Positions 21,101 through 32,960 of a stretch of 64,000 bases of DNA are shown in pieces. The notes beneath the pieces were generated by a model. It was given only the letters and a program-made list of their open reading frames with translations, was not told the origin of the DNA and ran no database searches. Location: the NCBI GenBank assembly GCA_963693285.1, contig OY848920.1:8096954-8160953 (forward strand), written 5' to 3'. The position numbers and the translations under genes are program-made. The stretch's first letter is position 1, and the number at the start of each line of letters is the position of its first letter. The stretch is from Xestospongia muta. Its lineage: Eukaryota > Porifera > Demospongiae > Haplosclerida > Petrosiidae.

Positions 21101-24100
21101 GTTGACTCTACACTTAATTGTAAGATCAGAATAAAGCCATATTATGTCATAAATACTACCATATGTACATAGCATAGTTTAGATTAACTAATGGAATGTT
21201 GTCATTGCTAGATTGGTGTTGTTTCATATTGTTGTCTTTAATAATGTAAAAACATGTTTGCCAGACACAATGTTGTTTATATTACTAATAATGGTAAATG
21301 CCTAATAATTGATTCTTATACAATACTTACTATTTTAAGTGTGTCCACAAGCTTACACAATGAGCAATATACATATAGATATCTATATAATATAGATTAT
21401 ATAGTATGTTATGTACCATAATGTATAGCATTAATTATTATTAACAATGTAAACAACATTATTTCTAGCAAACATGTTTTGAAATATGATAACTTCAAAC
21501 AAAAATAATCTAAAAAGGACTACAACCTTTAAGTAATCTAAATATGTACATAAATTACATGGTTATGAGTTCTTATAAACATATATGGCTATATTTCGAA
21601 CATGCAATAAAGCATAGAATAAACAATTAATATAGTGTAAACAACTTTTGAATATTAAGAGGAAGTGTTACATAGCTACATGAAGGCGTGGTTCTACAGC
21701 TACCATAGATGTTTGGTCACTATCTTGTTCTATTCTATCTCCAACGAGATATTCTGTTTCAGTTATATTCTGGAGAGTGAATACAACAGCTAGTATTCTG
21801 CTTTTGTTTGTCATGTCTGCTGATGTAGATGAAACTAGTATTATTCGTGTAAGTAATCTTGGTTTCAAAAAGAACCTGTAGCCTCAAAAAACGAGTAAGG
21901 ATCAAGCAATTTTATTTGAAATTGAGGTTATCTTTCCCATCTTTTATTTTTGCATATTATTTTTTTTATTTTATTATTTTTATTATTTTGTAAAAGTAAA
22001 TGACTAACCATGGGAACAGCGTTCTCTTGTAACCGTCCTTTAAGGGTCCTAGCAATGGTTTCCAAATATGGTAGACAAAATTTACTAAACTGTTCAGGAC
22101 CCAGTAAACCAGCGTGAGACTCAAACACTTGCACAAGTTGAGCACCAGCCTTTACTTGACCTTCAAGGTAATCCACAGATACCTAAGTATTATATATATA
22201 TATAACTTGTTTAATTTTAACAAAACAAGATAATAATAATGAAAAATAATCCTAAAATTTACTTGATGTTGCTAATACAATTCAATGTAGCAATATTGGC
22301 TTTCAACATTCTATTATAAGAATATTAAAAGCCTTAATACATCACAACATAAATGATGTATTAACAAAAAGTGGACTGACCTCAGCAATTGCCTTCAATA
22401 GCTGATGACTATTCTCTGGATAACGATACAACCAGGATTTGGCCTTACTAAGTGTAGGGCTGCCACCACCTTCTATCATGTAAGACATCAATGTCCACTG
22501 AAAGAAATAAGATAGACATTACTTACACAAAGATTGGTTATAATATACATTACATGCACATGTACATGTCTATGTATTAAGTTTATTGCCTTGTGTATAT
22601 TTACTTGTAGTCATTTATTGAGGGTTAAAATCATTCTATACATATAATTTTTTAAAGAATAAAATCACAGTATATCATTGACTTTTGAAGACTGGATAGC
22701 TGGCAGATATTACGAAATCAAGCACACTCACTAACTAGTACACATAAGACATTCACATTCATGGTAGCATTCATTATGAAGACACCTTAAAATTCTTTGG
22801 TTACCATATATTCATAGGTGGTTAACATAAGCAGTTAGAAATTTTTATATATTAATTTCAATTATCACATGTAATGTTTGCATGTAAAAAGTACAGTACA
22901 AGTACATCTAAACAAATACATTTATGTATGTTATAATAGTTCCCTAATTATTTTACTTACAGGAGCGCCACAGAAACCAATTAAAGGTACTCTTCCCTGT
23001 AGACGATGTCTAGTAAGAGTAATGGCCTCAAAAACGTAGCCCAATTCTTTATTGACATCTACTGGAAGAGAGAGTCTCTTCAAGTCATCTGGAGCTTTCA
23101 AGGGATGAGGAAAGCTTGGGCCCTAGAAAAGATAGGAATTTTTCCTTATAATATGAATAATGAGTTATACTCAGAAGCTTTAAATTTAATGTATACATAT
23201 ATGTGTGTACATGTGTATAAACCTAGAAACATAATGAACATACAATGTGACAACTTCCCAATATACAGTAGTATATCAAAATTTGTTTAGTGACTTGTAG
23301 CGAATCATAGCTACAAATAATTCATGTATTGTATTACATACTCTATATTTGTACAAAGCATTTATTTAATACTCAAGTGTAATGATAATGAAGCCTTTAG
23401 TGTATTAATTAGAATACTCTAGTCACATGCTCTCCTCTAGAGAATTGCTCTTATATCTAGTTAGTGGAAATAAAGAGCAGCTGTAAGAGAATAATAAGGT
23501 ATCTTGGGATATTACTAATATGGTTAGCCAAAAACAAAAGGACAACGTAATTGTGTTAGTACTCCAATGGATTGTGTAGATAGGGTTAAATATTATTCAG
23601 TTAATGTTCAACAGCTGCTTATAGTATATATAATATATGATGTACAATATATTACATACATCAGCATAACTTTATTAATAGTTTAATGTTCAAACATGCA
23701 AATTGATATTGCATAATTTTGTTTTTGGTACTCATTCATAATACGTTGATGTCACTATACATACCTTGCCAGGAATCATTTGTACCTCTAGACCCATTGC
23801 CTATAAACAAAGATAGTTTTATAAAGTTAGCTTAACAAAAACAACAGCAACAAATCAAATATAAACTTGATGTTATAATCAATCAATCAAGGGTGTGTCT
23901 AGACTACTCCTTACAGCTGTTACATGCGTATCAGCAATATTAAGTGTAGATAATATGGATACATACTGTGTAATACCATGTGTATGTAATAGAAACATCA
24001 ATTGTTTGATGTACTTTGTATGCCCTTCTTCCAATCCACAAACGATGTATCCATTTATCTATGATATATTGATTCATGCATATAATATGCATCCATTCAT

Positions 24101-25262
24101 CCACACACTATATGTCCATTTATCCACACACTATATGTCCATTCATCCACACACTATATGTCCATTTATCCACATACTACATGTCTAATAACTCACAAAC
24201 TATTATCACAAACAGTGGTTTAAACTAAAAGTGGTCTGCTTTTAGAAAGCTTTCAGAAAGCTCTCGTTTTCTAAATTATGTAGCTCTATTTCCTATCTAT
24301 TACCTATAAACACAAACATACATATAGTAACATTATAGGCATCGTACTCAATCATCTCATAATAATATACATGTACATGTACATATAGAGGACACAAACC
24401 TGTGGTATGACCAAAATGTCACTAAAAATAATGGCAGCATCCAGATCAAATCTATTAACAGGCTAAAGAGGAAGTTGTAGTAAATATAACAATACATGTG
24501 ATTGTTATATAATACATGTGATTGTTATACACAATGCATATACACAATATGCATTGTTGGTACTTGCAAAACAATTAACACGCGTTAAATACATTTATAC
24601 AGATACAATTTATTGATAGCACTGTTATATAAAAAAGACCAATTATTCTATAAAAAAATAATATTCAAGAAACTAATGATTTCTTAATAAGACTTCTCTG
24701 CCATTACATGAATATTAAATGCTATATATATTAAAACACAGTAAGATCCATGGTATATGAATTCATATTATAGACAAGGTCATGGCTTAATATCTTATGA
24801 TGCACAAATAGATTTAAACCCTAACATGACAGGATTGTTTATATATCATCGACTTATTTTTCTATTTCAATAGTACAGACTTTATCCATAGCAATTACTT
24901 GAAGAGTTATTTTGCAAGCTAGCTCAGGTGTTCGGCAGATTGTAAAAAAGTCGTGGTCCTTTCGAACTTCTTGAAACTCTGTAATGAATAGAGAAGAAAG
25001 GTATCATCAAATAATGTAGTGAGACATATCAGTAGTAACAGAAAGTAAGAACTTGCTCTTTAATAAAAACCCATTACATTACAAAGTGTTAGAAATAAAC
25101 ATAATTTCTCCATAAAGTATTTTTTTAAAGACAGAACTAACCAGGTAGATATCGGCCAGCTTGTCTCATTACCCACACTGGTACTTTCTCTGTCTCCTCG
25201 CCTAGTGCGGCTCTGAGTATGAGATCATTCTTTAGTGGAGGGAAAGACTCGTTGGTAGCCAT
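18189..25262 (-). CDS. UROD: Uroporphyrinogen decarboxylase, complete, 10 exons
   Basis: Exons: 25142-25262, 24899-24978, 24400-24462, 23765-23800, 22961-23122, 22381-22497, 22009-22182, 18888-18988, 18460-18526, 18189-18338. They join in frame to 356 residues, close to the roughly 367 of vertebrate UROD. The enzyme removes the four acetate carboxyls of uroporphyrinogen III to give coproporphyrinogen III in cytosolic heme synthesis. Active-site elements are present: [34 protein letters not shown] and LGHGIYPD. All junctions are GT-AG. The start is supported by [13 protein letters not shown] directly before conserved sequence. Intron 7 (18989-22008) hosts a FReD-like gene. It shares a divergent promoter region with PRIM2. 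Confidence 0.95.
19971..21011 (-). CDS. FReD-like secreted protein nested in UROD intron 7
   Basis: Complete intronless frame, 346 residues from the ATG at 21011. An internal ATG at 21002 matches the likely conserved start ([20 protein letters not shown]). It has one N-terminal subdomain ([17 protein letters not shown]...[13 protein letters not shown]), [78 protein letters not shown] and [12 protein letters not shown]. It is the full-length gene closest to the truncated array copies and shares their 5' flank. It lies on the same strand as its host, so it needs its own promoter or alternative processing of UROD transcripts. Confidence 0.85.
   Translation of the reverse strand: MYKMENIMILFFWLQVAISTCKGSSVCMVDCTILLTPRPPSLYEQYCCIPSNSGKQFKTRESNVVRIILCPNHLPSSCQKFSSNCSDLFKQNVSATSGYHIIRAPNGSLISVYCDMEGSNCDGVGGWMRVGYLNMSEPGSTCPPGLTLRQFSNIDYGVCGRPMSSSTFYLAHGFYYSKVCGQLRGYQFYAPDGFPPLHATNAIPNIDNCNTYVDGVTITYGSNPRKHIWTYACGITESNLNVIQYSCPCNNGSTGTTVPIFVGIDYYCESGVSQNANKILYSNDPLWDGQQCNGNERPCCTNPKMPWFIKALNETTTEDIELRMCGSENPSNDEDTPLDIIELYIR
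21012..21930. repeat. 5' flank of the nested FReD-like gene, shared with the array
   Basis: Within UROD intron 7. Matches 11790-12480 and the flanks inside the 1,256-bp array in order and content (gttgactctacacttaattgt, tatatagtatgttatgtacc, tttggtcactatcttg). It probably contains the promoter of the nested gene. No coding exon of UROD lies in it. Confidence 0.6.
24100..24185. repeat. 23-bp minisatellite in UROD intron 3
   Basis: About four copies of the unit cacacactatatgtccatttatc with minor changes, between UROD exons 3 and 4. The apparent 97-residue frame across it is a by-product. Confidence 0.7.
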
Positions 25263-25494
25263 TTTGTAGACAAAGGTTGTTCATGTAACGAGAGAGTTGT
25301 GTAAGAATAGCCCTGAGTTCTTGATTTATACAGACACGTGGGTTAATTTTAATAAGCCTCTCCTTTTAATAACTAGTTCTGGCGGGAAAATTGATGCCAC
25401 TAAGCCACTTTCATTTGCCACTCCTAATAAGTAACCTTTGAATTAAGGTAAAAAGTCTTACTGTGGCTTACAGCTGTGCAACAAGTGAATAGAG
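25263..25494. promoter_or_regulatory. Divergent UROD/PRIM2 promoter with E2F site and E-box
   Basis: Only 232 bp separate the two start codons. GGCGGGAAAA at 25381-25390 matches the E2F consensus (TTTTCCCGCC on the other strand), and a CACGTG E-box lies at 25335-25340. E2F sites are classic for S-phase replication genes such as primase. Both sites are seen directly; their use is inference. Confidence 0.55.
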
Positions 25495-28400
25495 ATGGAA
25501 TTATATCGAAGACGAAGACAAAAGGTTCCTTTTGAAGACCTCTATCCTACAAGACTACAACTTTACACCCACCCACCAACACAAGAAATGTCGTTAGAAG
25601 AATTCAATGAACTGGCTATGAACAGACAAAGAGGTAAGAATATAGAGAGATAGTGAGAGGTAGAAATGGATGGTTGGGGTGACTAAACAAATAGATTGGT
25701 CGAACAGAATTAGTCCAAGACCAAGGAAAGTATGCCATTTTAAAACTCAAAAGGTGTCACTGTGAAGCTTAAGTGAGCATGTATGATGGCGTTATTAGGC
25801 TTGCAGACTTTTAAATTGAATAGTTTCCATTTGGTCCAGGACTCTAACCTATTTACAGTATAACAACAAAATTGTTCTCTTAAATACATTCCAACATATG
25901 TTTGAAAGTAAGTGAACCTAGTGAGTTACTATGAAAGCCCAGTCACTAATCAAGAAATACAATGACGTACATGTGACCAATCAGATTACTTCATTAATAA
26001 TTACAATGTATGCATACTCTAATAGTGAATTTGAGAATGAAACTTGCTAACACAAACATTACAAAGACTTAGAAATAAACATGATTTCTTCATAAAGTAT
26101 TTTATCTAAGACAGCACTAACCTGGTAGATATTGACCAGCTTGTCTCATTACCCATATAGTATATTTATATATTATATACGTAGCATAATGTTGATTGTA
26201 CTCTCCTTGTATTTGTCTTAAAATGTATTGTTTAATAATTAACCCTTTATTTACAATAGATGTAAAAATGTCATGTAATTAAGTACACATTAGCATAACA
26301 ACAGAAAACTTTAGCACAACAGAGATGCAAGCTTTCCAAGGTAATTATTTAGTATTAATGGACATGCCCACAATAATTACTTTTACATATAAAGGATTAA
26401 TTTATTAAAGCTGAAAATGTACTGATGTGTTCAGATATAGAAGACAAGATATCCTGTTGATATAAATATAGACTACACTCTTAGACTCTTCTTGTTGAAA
26501 TAGAAACGATTCGAATTAAAGGATAAATAATTGAATTGGATTTCTTTATACTTTTTATTCACACAGGTCTTCAAGAGATCAGTAACATAAAAGAGAAACA
26601 ACTCCATGGTGATCTAGATAAAGTAACGTATTCAAGCAAGATGAAAGAAATTATCAAACAATATTTCCCTCTCACTCAACCGACTCAAGACGTAAGTCAT
26701 CTTGAGACATAAGTGACTATAGTACATATAGCAAGTCTCAATGCCAGTGGCTCTTTCTTTTCTCTTACAGTACATGCCATTTTAGTATAATGATTTGACA
26801 ATTTTAAACTGTAAATGGAGATTTTAAGCCACGCCCAATCCAATTATTCACACTATTACTATGTGTAGGTGTAACTGATTTTATACAGGCTTAAATGGTT
26901 CAGTTATTATCACACCTAATGTCTCTTTAATTAAAACTGTATTTAATGCTCATACATATTATACTGTACAGTTAATAATAGTCTTTATAAAGATACATGT
27001 ACTTTGATGATATACACTCTACATATTATGTGATGGGATTATATGTCATTGTGTGTTTCTTTCCTAGATTAGAGTGTTGTTTATTATATATTTTTGTCTT
27101 TTTCTCATAAATCTCATCTTATCTCATTCAGTCAACTAAAGAAATAGGGCCTAAAGAAATAGGAGAAAGACGCAAAGACCATATCTCTCACTACATTTTA
27201 AGATTGGCCTATTGTGAAAGGTAATAATATACATGTACATGTACATTAACATTGTCTATACATGTATATATACATATATACTTAATGCATTGTGTGTCCT
27301 TAAATTATGCATATTCAGTATAATGGTCACTGGCACACATAGTTAAGTTCTTGTAATTATACTGTAAAGAATTACTACATGTAGTCACGACTATTTGACG
27401 TAAAGCAAACATACAATGAAAAGACATTGTCGTTTTTATACTTTAGTGAGGATTTAAGACGTTGGTTTCTCTCTCAAGAAGTTGATTTGTTAAGGTAAGT
27501 AGCCAATTGTTCACTCAAACTAAATAATAACAATAATTATTAATAAATGATGTAGCCCAAACTACCTATATATTTTATTGCATTTGACCTTATTAATACT
27601 GTACTATTATATTTTATTTAACCTCTGTATTGAGGGTGTGCTTATATTAAAGACAATAGTTTCCAAACTGTCCACTATAAAGAGTTTTTTACTATATTTA
27701 TCATGTTATCCAGATATCGATTACAAAAGGCTGCTATGACTGAGATTGATGAAATGATCGATCGGTATAGAGAGTACCTTCCACTGGAAAAAGTGAAATG
27801 TGTTGTCCCTCAATCAGAACACTTTGATGGCAGTGCAGTCAGTTACATGTACATAGTGTTTATGATTATTTTATACACATAGGAAATGTTCTTCTCAGAT
27901 GAGTGTAGCTTTTATAATGCTCATGGTGATTTGGAGTGCTATAAAGTATGTTTAATTTGTTTGATGTGTGAATGGATGGATAGAGAAATGTATGCATGAA
28001 TGGATGGTCATAGATGGAAGGATAATATTAGTTGGATTTATCTGTAAATGGTTGGATTTGAATTGAAGGGAATAATACAATGATGAATAACTAGTTCAAG
28101 TACTAATCTCTACGATTCCCTTTTAGGTTTACTTCACTGAGGTTCTAGATCTGGTTCAAAGGAGACAAGTCATTATTAAAAATGTACATTCTATACACAA
28201 ATATATGTACAGTACATGTACATGTACAATACATGTATATGTAGAGACATGTATCTGTATAGTACATGTATACGTACAGTACATGTATACTTACACTACA
28301 TGTGTATATACAATACATGTATATGTACAGTACATGTATATGTACAGTACATTTGTATGTATAATACATGTGTATGTACGATACATGTATATGTACAGTA

Positions 28401-31400
28401 CATGTATACGTACAGTACATGTATGCGTACACTACATGTATATGTACTATACATGTATGTGTATACTACATTTATATGTACACTACATGTACATATGTAC
28501 AGTACATGTATATGTACACTACATGTATATATGTACAGTATCTGTTCATTTATAACTTGTCTGTTATATCTTTTATAGGGATATGTCTATTTACCTTGTA
28601 AAAATAATGAAATGATTGTTGCTTTGATATGTAATAAATTCAGGAGTATGCTATCACAAGATTTAGTAGTAAGTTGATAATATTTAGACAATGAAATACA
28701 TGTACATGTACATGTTAGATGGTTTGGTTAATAAACTGAAGTTATAAAACATTAAAAAGGATTATTATAATAATTAATATTGTCTTATGCTGTCCTATTA
28801 TGATTGTACCATCCTCTACTTATAATAGAGGATAATACATGTAATTATATATGTACAGTGCAATCTCCATACTAATAGAGAAAACTCAGAAAGACCAACT
28901 ACTCTACGTAACAGCTAATGGGACTTTTTTTCTAACATGTATGCAATAAAATATCTTTGTCTCATTGTTAGCGTACAGTAGCTCACATGGGTATAGTGAA
29001 AGAAGACGAGAGAGTAGGACGGACTATTAAAAACTTAAAGTATGTACTATGTAGTCTGAATTAAATGCCTTACAGTATAAACATGTATTAAGTTATTAGT
29101 AATTAGTAGATATATAAACTCAATATTATACAGTACTATACATTACATACAGTATTTGTATATGTAATGTGTATAATAATTATATATAGTAATATGTATT
29201 AGATTATAATCTTTTATTCTCAGGACCAAATATTTAGGTGAAGATTTCTCTAATGCCGGTACTAGTCTAACTGGTCAATTCTCTATTCGTGACTTAGATA
29301 AGGCAAGATAAATATCATGGATATAATGTTATAGTATATGTATTATAATGTGAAATAATCCTAATTATTTTAATAAGACCATATGTATAAATAGTCAAAC
29401 ACACATTGCACTAAAATAAGTACATATACTTAGTGTTATTATGTTCTGTTCAAGTTAAGAATGAGCAATAACTCAGTATTATAGCTATAGCTAGGAATAA
29501 GCTAGAGAGAAATGGTCAACACCATCAAACATCTTGCAAGTCCACAAATTTTATCAAAAACTAGAGCACTAGCTATTTAGAAGTCACAAACTAGAAATCT
29601 CCTATAAAGTGAATAGCATTTTTCACATTCCACCATTGCTGATATCACACATAATTTCCATGTTATTACAAACGTGTACAAGTTGTCTAGCCATTTAAAT
29701 AGTTAATAATGTCAAAGTACATGTATATAACCATCCTATATCCAGCTGACAAGTGCATTGTACTATTGTAGTCTGTTTAATGTAGATATCTAAGGAATCT
29801 TATTCTCCATGTATGAGACACCTTCATGAATCATTGAGAGAGGAACATCACTTACGTCATTTTGGTCGTCTACAATATGGTCTATTTCTAAAGAGTATTG
29901 GTATCACATTAGATCAAGCATTACAGTTTTGGAGGGAAGAGTTTATTAAGAAAATGGAACCTGACAAAGTAAGTATAGGACAATAGGAGATCTCTATCTC
30001 TGAAATGAAGACTACTTTTTAATAGTCCACCTTCTTAATGTTGTTAGCAGTTAACCTTTTAAAACAGCTATTCCTTTAAGTTAGGATAATTAAATTGTTG
30101 TAGTATAGTGTAACTTTGTTAAAATCTACCTCTTCGTTGTACAAGGTTGGAGCTGATTACGATTATGATTACGATTACACTTTTACAATCCGATGTGATT
30201 ATGATTACACCAAAATATGTAATCAACTACAATTGATTATAATTACAATCGTAATCAGCCCCAACCCTGCTGTTGTAAGGACAACAGTTATGATAAGACC
30301 AATACATTATTGCAATGAAAAACAATGAAGAGTATAACCATCATGTTGTACACACAGTAGTTTTTTGGAGTCATGAAGTCTGTCATATATATATATTGTC
30401 TGTGCTCTTGGAACAGACAAACTGACAAGTACTGTAACCCTCCCCCATGCAATGAGTATCAAAAATTAATAATTATATATTGGTAGTCAATAATTATTAA
30501 CTTAATATTATAATCTATGATTTGTCATTTTTATATTATTAGTTTGATAAGCAGTATGCGTATAATATTAGACATAGCTATGGTAAAGAAGGAAAGAGGA
30601 CCAACTATACTCCTTATAGGTATGACTATATGGACTTATATATACAGCACAATGTAATGTCTATATAAGGAAATGTTATAATGAAATTACAACACTTAAG
30701 AGTGTCTATTCCCAGACTTATTTTAATGTTTTTATTTGTTTATTTTATAGCTGTATGAAAATTATTATGTCTAATACACCTGGTACTGGAGATCACCATG
30801 GTAACTAAACGCCTACACACATATATATACATGTATGTGCTTATACATGTACATGTAGCATTGTATATGTTATGTTTTAATATGCTTTGTTGTCGTTATT
30901 GTTGTGGTTAACTAGCTAGTAGTTTAAGGTGCTTTATTAATGCTTAAAATGTAGTGCATTATCACTACAACATTATTGAATTTATAGTTTGTTTATAGGA
31001 TGTCCATTTCGTCATTGGGACGAGGGTCATATTCAACAGATGTTAGTAAGCTATGGTATCCCTATGAAGTCCATACAACATATAATGGACTACGTTCAAA
31101 GTTCTCATTATCAACTGGCTTGTCAGAAATATTTTGAAGTCACACATGGAGTAAGTGTAACCATAATACAGTACACCATGTTGATAAACACCTCTTTGTA
31201 ATAGAATCTTTAGACTTTTGAAGTTGACATCATATATGTAGGCTAAATGATAGAACTGACCTTATTTAAGTATTGTTATACCGTATAAGAGACTTTATCA
31301 TGCATCAAAACTGTACAATACAATCACTTGTATGTATGTATTTTATGAATTGACTCCCAATATAGAAAAGTATAAGCTGAAATGTATGACATCACTTTGA

Positions 31401-31703
31401 TTTAAAGCTGCCAAAATAATTGAATTTCACAACTTTTGATTTGACTAAAATAACATTTTTACCGTATGTGTCAAACTTGATTTTGATTTTTTTTAGCTCA
31501 GTCAAAGCTCCTTTAGTCTGGAACATCCCACTCAATATTTTATTGAGAGTAGAAATGTACGTGGTGCAGAAGAGGGAGGAGATATGGGTGAATCATCAAG
31601 TAAGAATGAGGAAGAGAAGGAAGTTGAGGACAATGATGAGATGGTGATGGAATTCAATAATCTCTCAGAACAAGAACTGGCTCAACTCATGGATTTAAAC
31701 TAA
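25495..31703 (+). CDS. PRIM2: DNA primase large subunit, complete, 15 exons
   Basis: Exons: 25495-25633, 26567-26691, 27132-27220, 27447-27494, 27714-27837, 27883-27945, 28127-28183, 28579-28668, 28972-29039, 29224-29302, 29786-29968, 30543-30619, 30751-30800, 30999-31150, 31497-31703. They join in frame to 516 residues (human about 509). The product partners the catalytic subunit in DNA polymerase alpha-primase and helps start RNA primers. The C-terminal domain has the four [4Fe-4S] cysteines at about 303 (SPCMRHLH), 382 (SCMKII), 399 (GCPFRHW) and 439 (LACQKYF), spaced as in the human protein. The N-terminal half includes [13 protein letters not shown] and RRWF. The intron after exon 10 has a GC donor. 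The acidic C-terminus is poorly conserved in the family. Confidence 0.95.
28195..28545. repeat. Palindromic 17-18 bp minisatellite in PRIM2 intron 7
   Basis: About 20 tandem variants of tacatgtatatgtacag. Each unit is close to its own reverse complement, so both strands carry similar open frames of Met, Tyr, Cys, Thr and Val, which are not genes. Confidence 0.8.
30145..30266. repeat. MITE-like element in PRIM2 intron 11
   Basis: Ends are ggttggagctgattacgat and atcgtaatcagccccaacc, imperfect terminal inverted repeats of about 19 bp around a gattac-rich core. The equivalent element in the second PRIM2 copy is at 34298-34433, so it predates the duplication or allelic split. Confidence 0.6.
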
Positions 31704-32528
31704 ACACATATACATCTATGTGTGTGTGCAATGAATATATAAATTATTTATGTTATTGTATACATTATGTCACCTTAAAAGGATTTATTGTCTTTGTGAA
31801 AATTACTTTTGTCCTCAACCACTTTTCAAAGTGTTGTAATGCTTCAGGTTCAACACACTTTGCAGCTACTATTTTTAGAAACTGTGTTACTATATTTAGG
31901 ATTTAGGAAGGTCTAGAGAATAGAGATCTATTAGATGACACAATCCCAGAACAACTTTTACATATTACTTTGTCTTAAACTGTTATAAACTTTGAGAGTT
32001 TGACAAATTATACTATAATAAGGATAAATTGGGGATTAGTCTTCTGGATTAATATGTAACTCAAGTAGTGTATTAAAATATATAATTGTGGATAATGCAT
32101 CGTAAACTTGAATTTTTTAAAAAAATATATTACTAGTGAACTTGCTATTAATATAAATTACAAAACCCATGGATATATATACGAGTTCTGATTGAGACAT
32201 ACGTTTGTTCTGATCACACTGGTAACAAAACCTATCACTCTCCAGACTTTACTAGTACATTTATTTAGTATAGAGTGTAACCTCAAGACACAGTCTCTCT
32301 GATACGTATAGAATTCATCCAGTTTGATATCATTTGAAGGTACTGAACCGTAAACTTTTTAAATAAACAACAAACAAGCTTAAGTTAAACAATAAACTTT
32401 AATTTTTAACAATTAAAAGCCAGAATAAAAGAAATATCCAAAAATATATTACTTCACCGATACGCGTTAATTTTAATCTATACCGATAATCATATTCATA
32501 ACTATCGTTAATGAGATTCATACGCACT
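31704..32528. other. PRIM2 3' flank up to the assembly gap
   Basis: No gene seen. To about 32285 it matches 36061-36645 downstream of the second PRIM2 copy, and part of it (32013-32244) is repeated in inverse orientation beyond the gap. Confidence 0.5.
32013..32244 (+). repeat. Left arm of an inverted repeat around the gap
   Basis: Reverse-complement match to 32729-32960, differing by a few bases (for example the length of an A/T run). A third, direct copy of the same sequence is at about 36380-36615. See the right arm and the gap entries. Confidence 0.75.
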
Positions 32529-32728
32529 NNNNNNNNNNNNNNNNNNNNNNNNNNNNNNNNNNNNNNNNNNNNNNNNNNNNNNNNNNNNNNNNNNNNNNNN
32601 NNNNNNNNNNNNNNNNNNNNNNNNNNNNNNNNNNNNNNNNNNNNNNNNNNNNNNNNNNNNNNNNNNNNNNNNNNNNNNNNNNNNNNNNNNNNNNNNNNNN
32701 NNNNNNNNNNNNNNNNNNNNNNNNNNNN
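32529..32728. other. Assembly gap of 200 N
   Basis: Undetermined bases, a round number suggesting an estimated or arbitrary gap size. Nothing can be said about its content. Confidence 0.98.
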
Positions 32729-32960
32729 TGGAGAGTGATAGGTTTTGTTACCAGTGTGATCAGAACAAACGTATGTCTCAATCAGAACTCGTATATATAT
32801 CCATGGGTTTTGTAATTTATATTAATAGCAAGTTCACTAGTAATATTTTTTTTTTAAAAATTCAAGTTTATGATGCATTATCCACAATTATATATTTTAA
32901 TACACTACTTGAGTTACATATTAATCCAGAAGACTAACCCCCAATTTATCCTTATTATAA
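32729..32960 (-). repeat. Right arm of the inverted repeat around the gap
   Basis: Begins tggagagtgataggttttg, the complement of the end of the left arm. It is followed at about 32973 by the direct duplicate of PRIM2 intron 8 sequence. Confidence 0.75.

Noticed and set aside
27838..27882. Read-through of PRIM2 exon 5 into the following short intron
   Set aside because: It meets a stop just before the acceptor at 27882; the GTCAGT donor at 27838 keeps phase and family similarity.
28145..28601. Several overlapping frames rich in Met, Tyr, Cys and Thr
   Set aside because: They arise from the palindromic minisatellite within PRIM2 intron 7.
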